DNA of 48,793 nucleotides, from the NCBI GenBank assembly GCA_002868905.1, contig PKUA01000048.1, positions 1 through 48,793 of the forward strand. The letters are read 5' to 3'. Shown here one piece after another: positions 43,848 to 48,793 of this stretch. The notes below the pieces were generated by a model that was not told the DNA's origin, made no database searches, and saw nothing but the letters and a program-made list of their open reading frames with translations. How positions within the stretch are numbered: the stretch's first letter is position 1; the number at the start of each line of letters is the position of its first letter. Source of the DNA: Desulfuromonas sp. GTDB taxonomy: Bacteria; Desulfobacterota; Desulfuromonadia; Desulfuromonadales; Geothermobacteraceae. Both the position numbers and the translations under genes were made by a program.

Positions 43848-43940
43848 AATTAGGCACTTTGTTGGATGTTGTTTTTTTGGGCCGAATGACATTTCTGTAC
43901 ACAGGGTTTTGCACACCTTGTCCACAAAAAGTGTGGACAA
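43838..43940. promoter_or_regulatory. Cluster of DnaA-box-like 9-mers
   Basis: Two identical boxes TTGTCCACA face each other at 43918-43926 (plus) and 43932-43940 (minus), five bases apart. TTTTGCACA (43907-43915) fits the TTWTNCACA consensus. CTGTACACA (43895-43903) and, on the minus strand, TTAACCACA (43838-43846) are one mismatch from looser consensus forms. The flank toward fxsA is A+T-rich. TTGTCCACA is a known DnaA-box form in high-G+C bacteria. No dnaA or dnaN gene is nearby. Confidence 0.5.
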
Positions 43941-43976
43941 CAAAAAAAAGTCCCGAGATCACGGCCAGTTCCCGAT

Positions 43977-44783
43977 TTATTTTGAGAAGTCATCTTTTTT
44001 GGCACGGTTCCAGAATACTTCCTGTCCCTCTACGAGAAGATCGTTGATGTCCCGATTTTGTTCGCTGGCGCGTCGTTCAATCTCCTCAAATGTCTCAGTA
44101 AAGCGTCGGTTGGCCTGTCTGAGGGAGTCTTCCGCCGAAATGCCGGAAGCATGTGCCAGGCTGACAATCGCCAGGAGGAGATTTCCGATTTGCAGCTGTA
44201 GGGAGTCCCTGTCCGGTTCTGTGTCTGCTTGGTCAATCTCCGTCAATTGCTCAGCAATCTCCCTGCGGGATTGATATTGGTTTTCCAGGGGAAGACCGCA
44301 GCGAGACGCACGTACCATTAGTTTCTGGGTATGTTGCAGGGCGGGCAGACTCTTCGGAATGCCCGCGAGTGCGGATGCGGAATGGTTCCTCTTTTTTCTT
44401 TCGGAGCGCTTGATGGCATCCCATTGTCTATGGAGGTCGGCTTCATCAGAGAATGCAGCATCTGCAAAAACGTGGGGGTGGCGTCGAACCAGTTTGTCGC
44501 TGATAGCGTTGGCGACGTCCGCAGGATCGAAGCAGCCCCGCTCCGAAAAGATCGCTGACTGGAAAACAACCTGCAACAGCAAATCGCCAAGTTCGTCGCG
44601 GATTTGATCTGAGTCTCCCTCGTCAATCGCCTCCAATAGCTCGTAAGTCTCTTCGACGATATAGTCCTTGAGCGTTTCGGGAGTCTGTTCAGCATCCCAG
44701 GGGCAGCCATCGGGCCCCCGCAATTGCTTCATGATATCGCAGAGTCTGGAAAATGCTTTGCCGGATTCATCAGATTGCTTCAT
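43977..44783 (-). CDS. mazG: MazG nucleoside triphosphate pyrophosphohydrolase
   Basis: The 268-aa protein has two tandem MazG domains, like the 263-aa E. coli enzyme. The first has GCPWDAEQTPETLKDYIVEE, the metal-binding EETYELLEAI and DELGDLLLQVVFQS. The second (about 165-235) has LTEID..., QIGNLLLAIVSLAHASG and RRFTETFEEIE. It cleaves NTPs to NMPs and pyrophosphate; in E. coli it also lowers ppGpp. A promoter is visible upstream (minus strand). It shares direction with fxsA but is 246 bp away. Confidence 0.94.
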   Translation of the reverse strand: MKQSDESGKAFSRLCDIMKQLRGPDGCPWDAEQTPETLKDYIVEETYELLEAIDEGDSDQIRDELGDLLLQVVFQSAIFSERGCFDPADVANAISDKLVRRHPHVFADAAFSDEADLHRQWDAIKRSERKKRNHSASALAGIPKSLPALQHTQKLMVRASRCGLPLENQYQSRREIAEQLTEIDQADTEPDRDSLQLQIGNLLLAIVSLAHASGISAEDSLRQANRRFTETFEEIERRASEQNRDINDLLVEGQEVFWNRAKKDDFSK

Positions 44784-44846
44784 GGGGATTCCCGGGGAAG
44801 AAATTCATGTCGTATGCCGGAGCCGAACCTGGATGCTTCGGATGCA

Positions 44847-44875
44847 ATTGTAGCATGAGGAGAGGGTTAAGTTAA
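44847..44875 (-). promoter_or_regulatory. Probable mazG promoter
   Basis: On the minus strand, TTAACT (44875-44870) and TACAAT (44852-44847) are 17 bp apart. The start near 44840 leaves a leader of about 57 bases to the mazG ATG. Confidence 0.5.
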
Positions 44876-45019
44876 TAACCTGGAAAAAGGTTGTGAACGG
44901 TCTGATTGAAGTGGCGGAAGAATAGAGTGGAAAATGAAAATTACATTTGAAATTAATCACTTGCAAATTATTGGAGAATGGGTTAATAGAAGACCTCCGG
45001 TCGGGGTGGACAGAATGTC

Positions 45020-45047
45020 TTGACAGGAATTTTCAAGGAATTATACT
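45020..45047 (+). promoter_or_regulatory. Promoter of the DUF177-rpmF-plsX-fab operon
   Basis: A perfect TTGACA (45020-45025) lies 16 bp from TATACT (45042-45047, five of six). The start near 45054 is 19 bases before the GTG of the DUF177 gene. No FapR- or FabR-like palindrome was noticed. Confidence 0.65.
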
Positions 45048-45072
45048 ACCGGATTCCATCTACGGGTATATC

Positions 45073-45615
45073 GTGCTTGTTGTAAATATAGAACAGATCA
45101 GGGACCGCGGTATTTCCCTGGCCGGAGATGTCCCCGTTGATCAACTTCCGGAGCTGGGAAAACTTGATCCCCGCGATGGTCTGTTTCTCGGTCCGGTAAA
45201 GGTTGATTTGCGGCTGGAAGTCGCCGGTGGGATGATTCTGCTTCGCGGTCACTTGGGTGCTGCAGTTGAGCAACCATGCAGTCGTTGTTTGAACGATTTT
45301 ATTCTCACGCTTGACGTTGAAGTCAGCCTGGCGTTCGAACAACGTAACGATGAAAACATGGAGGTGACGGAAGAGGACCTTGAGTTGAGTGCCGAGGAGC
45401 TCGGTGTGGTCCGGTTCGATGGTGACACGCTCAATCTGGCTGACGCTATTGGCGAACAGCTGATGCTCGCTTTGCCATATCGTCCACTCTGCAGCGAACA
45501 GTGTGAAGGTCTTTGCAGCCGTTGCGGTGCCGATTTAAACCAGGGGCCGTGCGGGTGTCAACCTGATGATAAAGAGAACCCATTTGCCGTACTCAAGAAC
45601 CTGCGCATCGACTGA
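45073..45615 (+). CDS. DUF177 (YceD) protein
   Basis: The 180-aa protein has the DUF177 opening MLVVNIEQIRDRGISLAGDV, then EQPCSRCLNDFILTLDVEVS near residue 78. The C-terminal CEGLCSRCGADLNQGPCGC holds a second cysteine group. YceD is encoded next to rpmF across bacteria; in plants and E. coli the family is linked to 23S rRNA accumulation. GTG 45073 is the start because the promoter lies just upstream and family members begin with this segment; an open frame back to 44947 would place the promoter inside the gene. rpmF follows after 49 bp. Confidence 0.9.
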   Translation: MLVVNIEQIRDRGISLAGDVPVDQLPELGKLDPRDGLFLGPVKVDLRLEVAGGMILLRGHLGAAVEQPCSRCLNDFILTLDVEVSLAFEQRNDENMEVTEEDLELSAEELGVVRFDGDTLNLADAIGEQLMLALPYRPLCSEQCEGLCSRCGADLNQGPCGCQPDDKENPFAVLKNLRID

Positions 45616-45664
45616 GCAGTTCACGGGACGGCATTTATAACGTTAGACGAAGGAGCCGAAAAAA

Positions 45665-45844
45665 ATGGCAGTTCCAAAGAAAAAGACTTCAAAATCCAAG
45701 CGCGATATGCGCCGTTCCCATGACTCCCTGAATGTCCCGGGGATTTCCACCTGTCCCCAATGCAAGGAACCGAAGCTTCCACATCGCGTTTGCCCGAGCT
45801 GTGGCAGTTATAAAGGTAAGGACGTCGTAGTCAAAGAAGACTGA
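45665..45844 (+). CDS. rpmF: 50S ribosomal protein L32
   Basis: The 59-aa protein begins [20 protein letters not shown], the L32 signature. A zinc ribbon of two CxxC pairs (CPQC and CPSC, ten residues between) marks the zinc-binding form. Basic residues dominate the N-terminus, which contacts rRNA. AAGGAGCCG upstream of ATG 45665 is a good ribosome-binding site. The rpmF-plsX pairing is widely conserved and may tie ribosome supply to lipid synthesis. Confidence 0.97.
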   Translation: MAVPKKKTSKSKRDMRRSHDSLNVPGISTCPQCKEPKLPHRVCPSCGSYKGKDVVVKED

Positions 45845-45854
45845 GACAGATCCC

Positions 45855-46916
45855 TTGCACCAGTCGATTACAGTAGCAGTTGACGCCATGGGGAGCGACA
45901 ACGCCCCCGTTGTGGAAGTCGAGGGAGCGGTTCAGGCCGCCAGGCAGCACAACATTCCGATCATACTGGTCGGAGATGAAGAGCGTCTGGAGCGGGAGCT
46001 GAGCACCCATTCCATTGAAGGCCTCGATATCAGCATCCACCATGCCAGTGAAATCGTCGGTATGCACGATTCCGCGTCGGATGCCGTGCGCAAAAAGAAG
46101 AACTCTTCCATAAGGGTCGCCTTCGAGCTCGTCAAGGAAGGGACCGCAAACGCCGTTGTCAGTGCCGGAAACTCCGGGGCGACCATGGCTGCTGGTAAGT
46201 TCGTCTTGAAGAGGATCAGGGGAATCGACAGGCCCGCCATCGCAACGGTGATGCCCAACCTGGTTGACCATACCCTGGTTCTCGATGCCGGCGGAAATGT
46301 TGATTGTAAGCCTCAGCATCTGGCCCAATTCGCCTTGATGGGCGCGGTTTATGCGAAGTGCATCATGGGTAAGTCATCGCCTCGCGTCGGCCTGCTTTCA
46401 AATGGCGAAGAAGAGAGCAAGGGGAACGAACAGACACGGCAGACCCATCTGGCTCTTAAAGAGTCTGACTTGAATTATGTCGGTAATGTCGAGGGGCGTG
46501 ATATCTACAATGGTCACGCCGATGTCGTCGTCTGTGATGGTTTTGTCGGTAACGTGGTCTTAAAGACTTCCGAAGGGCTGGCCGAGGCGATTGCGACCAT
46601 GCTCCGTCGGGAGATCGAAGGAAGCCTGCTCGCAAAAATAGGTTTCCTGCTCGCCCGGCCGGCTTTTTCCAGGTTTAAACGGAAAATCGATTATGCAGAA
46701 GTCGGCGGTGCGCCGTTGCTCGGTATCCAGGGTACTGGAATGATCTGCCACGGCGGGTCAAATCCCAAGGCGCTGATGAACGCCATTCGTTCAGCTCATG
46801 ACTATGTTGCAAAAGGGGTTAACACTCAACTCGCTGCGCAACTCGAGCCTTTCAAGGAAGTCGTCGGTAGTTGTCTGACCGGTTCGGGGGAGGACCGACA
46901 GACACAAGCCGGGTAA
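45855..46916 (+). CDS. plsX: Phosphate acyltransferase PlsX
   Basis: The 353-aa enzyme makes acyl-phosphate from acyl-ACP for PlsY, the first step of phospholipid synthesis. It has [18 protein letters not shown] at the start, [14 protein letters not shown] near residue 100, [19 protein letters not shown] and [16 protein letters not shown], then GAPLLGIQG. The start is TTG 45855, ten bases after rpmF, with a modest site (TGAGACAG). Length is normal. A peripheral membrane location is known for the family. Confidence 0.95.
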   Translation: MHQSITVAVDAMGSDNAPVVEVEGAVQAARQHNIPIILVGDEERLERELSTHSIEGLDISIHHASEIVGMHDSASDAVRKKKNSSIRVAFELVKEGTANAVVSAGNSGATMAAGKFVLKRIRGIDRPAIATVMPNLVDHTLVLDAGGNVDCKPQHLAQFALMGAVYAKCIMGKSSPRVGLLSNGEEESKGNEQTRQTHLALKESDLNYVGNVEGRDIYNGHADVVVCDGFVGNVVLKTSEGLAEAIATMLRREIEGSLLAKIGFLLARPAFSRFKRKIDYAEVGGAPLLGIQGTGMICHGGSNPKALMNAIRSAHDYVAKGVNTQLAAQLEPFKEVVGSCLTGSGEDRQTQAG

Positions 46917-46944
46917 ACTCTGGCATTGAATGGGGAGTCGAATC

Positions 46945-47928
46945 TTGAAAACACGTGCACGCATTATCGGTACAGGGTCATATGTACCGGAAAAAATTCT
47001 GACCAACGCTGACCTGGAAAAATTTGTTGATACATCCGACGAATGGATTCGGACTCGAACCGGCATTTGTCAACGGCACATAGCTGCTGAAGATGAGCAG
47101 ACCTCAGATCTCGCCTCCAAGGCCGCTCAAGCGGCACTTGATATGGCAGGTGTTACAGCAGAAGAAATTGATTTACTGATTGTCGGGACCATCACAGGGG
47201 ACTGCCCCTGGCCGGCAACGGCTTGTCTGGTCCAGGAAAAGATCGGGGCCAAGAACGCCTGGGCCTACGACATCAGTGCTGCCTGCAGCGGTTTTGTCTA
47301 CTCCCTGGACGCGGCAACCCGGCAGATTGAAGCAGGTGCCATTCAAAAGGCGCTGGTGATCGGCGCCGAAATTCTGACCCGCTTTATCGATTGGACCGAC
47401 CGGAACACCTGCGTCCTCTTCGGTGATGCTGCCGGGGCTGTGGTCCTCGAAGCGCAGGAGACCGAGAGTGGAGTCCTTTCCACCCACCTCCATTCCGACG
47501 GAAGTTACTACGAACTGCTCTACCAGCCCGGATTCGGGTCCGTCCATCCTCCGAGTGAAGAAGGACTGAAGAACAGAGTTCCCTATCTCAGCATGCAGGG
47601 CAACGAGGTTTTCAAGGTTGCAGTTCGATCCCTCTATAACGTTGCTGTTGAATGCCTCGAAGCGAACAACATGTCCGTTGCAGACCTCGACCTTTTTATC
47701 CCGCACCAGGCCAATATCCGGATTCTCGATGCGGCGGCGAAACGACTCGGTTTGAGTGAAGAGCAGACTTATATCAACGTGGAACGTTTAGGGAACACCT
47801 CTGCTGCCACCATTCCGGTTGCCCTGGATGAGGCGAATCGTGCTGGTCGGATCAAGGAGGGCGACCTGTTGATGTTTGATGCGTTCGGCGGTGGGTTTAC
47901 CTGGGGGGCAGCCCTTGTTCGCTGGTAA
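46945..47928 (+). CDS. fabH: 3-oxoacyl-ACP synthase III
   Basis: The 327-aa KAS III enzyme condenses acetyl-CoA with malonyl-ACP to start fatty-acid chains. The catalytic triad is visible: Cys114 in DISAACSGFVYSL, His in FIPHQANIRI and Asn in RLGNTSAATIPV. RTRTGICQRH and the C-terminal FDAFGGGFTWGAALVRW are typical. I prefer TTG 46945 with GGGGAG eight bases upstream, starting MKTRARIIGTGSYVPE; ATG 46930 would add five residues but has no ribosome-binding site. It follows plsX by 28 bp. Confidence 0.95.
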   Translation: MKTRARIIGTGSYVPEKILTNADLEKFVDTSDEWIRTRTGICQRHIAAEDEQTSDLASKAAQAALDMAGVTAEEIDLLIVGTITGDCPWPATACLVQEKIGAKNAWAYDISAACSGFVYSLDAATRQIEAGAIQKALVIGAEILTRFIDWTDRNTCVLFGDAAGAVVLEAQETESGVLSTHLHSDGSYYELLYQPGFGSVHPPSEEGLKNRVPYLSMQGNEVFKVAVRSLYNVAVECLEANNMSVADLDLFIPHQANIRILDAAAKRLGLSEEQTYINVERLGNTSAATIPVALDEANRAGRIKEGDLLMFDAFGGGFTWGAALVRW

Positions 47929-47968
47929 AAGGTTCTTTTTTTAGATTATTTTTGACGAAGGTATTTGC

Positions 47969-48793
47969 ATGTTAGCTTTTGTTTTTCCGGGACAGGGCTC
48001 CCAGGCCGCAGGGATGGGAAAAGACCTGGCCGAACAATTTCCGGTTGCTCGTCAGACCTTTGAGGCCGCCAATGATGCCCTCGGGGAAGACCTGGCAGCC
48101 CTCTGCTTCAATGGTCCCGATGAGGACCTGAAGTTGACCGCCAATACCCAGCCGGCCATTTTGACGCACAGCGTTGCTGCCTGGCGGGTGCTCTCGCAGG
48201 AAACCGATCTGAAGCCTGATTTCGTCGCCGGCCACTCGCTTGGCGAATATTCGGCTTTGGTCTGCAGCGGTGCGCTGACGTTTGAAGATGCCGTGCGCAC
48301 CGTGCGCCAACGGGGTACATTCATGCAGGAGGCCGTACCGGTTGGTACCGGAGCCATGGCAGCTATCCTTGGCCTTGAGGTTGAACCGCTTCGTGACATT
48401 TGTGCAGAGGCGTCTCAGGGCGAAGTCGTTTCGCCGGCAAACTTTAACAGCCCGGGGCAGGTGGTGATCGCCGGTTCTGCGTCAGCCGTTGAGCGGGCGA
48501 TTGAACTCGCCAAGGCGAAGGGGGCAAAGCGGGCGTTGCCCCTCCCGGTCAGCGCCCCGTTCCATTGCGCTTTGATGCAGCCGGCTGCAGATCGGCTGAA
48601 GGATGTTCTTGCCCAGGTCGGAATTGGTTCGCTGCAGGTACCGGTGGTAACCAACGTTGAGGCTCAGGCGAACCGTGAGTCGGAGCGAGTTGCCCCGTTG
48701 CTGGTGGAGCAGGTTTGCGCCCCGGTTCGTTGGGATGAATCTGTCCGGTATATGGTTGATCAGGGGGTTGACCGCTTTATTGAAATCGGGCCC
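47969..48793 (+). CDS. fabD: Malonyl-CoA:ACP transacylase (3' truncated)
   Basis: The first 275 residues of FabD are present and the frame runs off the window; the family is about 310 aa. FVFPGQGSQAAGMGKDLAE opens the protein. The nucleophile Ser is in GHSLGEYSALVCSG (about 92). NFNSPGQVVIAG and the catalytic His of PVSAPFHCALMQPA (about 200) are complete. It loads malonyl onto ACP for FabH. GAAGG lies 9 bases before ATG 47969. In this lineage fabG, acpP and fabF usually follow outside the window. Confidence 0.95.
   Translation, partial: MLAFVFPGQGSQAAGMGKDLAEQFPVARQTFEAANDALGEDLAALCFNGPDEDLKLTANTQPAILTHSVAAWRVLSQETDLKPDFVAGHSLGEYSALVCSGALTFEDAVRTVRQRGTFMQEAVPVGTGAMAAILGLEVEPLRDICAEASQGEVVSPANFNSPGQVVIAGSASAVERAIELAKAKGAKRALPLPVSAPFHCALMQPAADRLKDVLAQVGIGSLQVPVVTNVEAQANRESERVAPLLVEQVCAPVRWDESVRYMVDQGVDRFIEIGP

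Noticed and set aside
43838-43940. Full replication origin (oriC) at the DnaA-like boxes
   Set aside because: dnaA, dnaN, gyrB, gidA and rpmH are absent, and genes on both sides mostly point the same way, so a replichore boundary is not supported. It is kept as a DnaA-binding cluster only.
43918-43940. Intrinsic terminator after mazG
   Set aside because: The hairpin TTGTCCAC...GTGGACAA is not followed by a T-run in the mazG direction; the T-run lies before it. The DnaA-box reading explains it better.

Overview
The window looks like a chromosomal segment from a Gram-negative, sulfur- or metal-reducing bacterium of the Desulfuromonadales/Geobacterales type (the old Deltaproteobacteria). This is an inference from gene content and order: dnaE-accA, trp genes next to accD-folC, argS-SPOR, and DUF177-rpmF-plsX-fabH-fabD. 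LptD, RlpA and a beta-barrel protein show an outer membrane. The G+C content is moderately high, starts include ATG, GTG and TTG, and several good sigma-70-type promoters are visible. I see no prophage, insertion sequence, integrase or CRISPR array. The window is essentially core genome with a few accessory islands.

Layout. 1-7.1 kb: the end of a WYL-type regulator, an unknown 123-aa protein, a Maf/YceF nucleotide pyrophosphatase, DNA polymerase III alpha (dnaE), acetyl-CoA carboxylase alpha (accA) and a PfkB-type kinase. 7.1-11.2 kb: an envelope block with the lipoprotein RlpA, a six-repeat Ig-like (BIG2) lipoprotein, a small outer-membrane barrel, a rhodanese and a DUF1820 protein, closed by a strong terminator. 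11.3-21.9 kb: tryptophan biosynthesis in the order trpE-G-D-C-B2-F-B1. An RhlB-like helicase, an SRPBCC protein and a family 5 uracil-DNA glycosylase follow, then trpA with its own likely promoter. 22-29.3 kb: accD, folC, lptD, an FtsB-like divisome protein, a four-cysteine mini-protein coupled to argS, and a SPOR protein. An initiator tRNA with promoter and terminator comes next.

29.5-32.9 kb: a DUF123 protein, an 11-bp inverted repeat, an AsmA-like membrane-anchored protein, and a YgiQ-type radical SAM protein on the minus strand. 33-40 kb: a complete MoxR-DUF58-DUF4381-BatA-BatB/C-BatD operon behind a clear promoter. 40-41.3 kb: an ADP-ribosylglycohydrolase and a small membrane protein. 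41.4-44.8 kb: htpG with an inverted repeat over its likely transcription start, then fxsA and mazG on the minus strand. 45 kb to the end: DUF177-rpmF-plsX-fabH-fabD, the phospholipid and fatty-acid initiation cluster, cut off inside fabD.

How the genes work together. accA and accD supply malonyl-CoA for fabD and fabH, and plsX passes acyl chains to phospholipid. lptD, rlpA, the SPOR protein and ftsB serve envelope and septum. The trp genes form a complete pathway with two different beta subunits. The signal I consider most worth a second look is not a gene. The 246-bp gap between mazG and fxsA holds four DnaA-box-like 9-mers within 46 bp, two of them identical TTGTCCACA boxes facing each other, plus a weaker fifth and several palindromes. 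No dnaA or dnaN is nearby.
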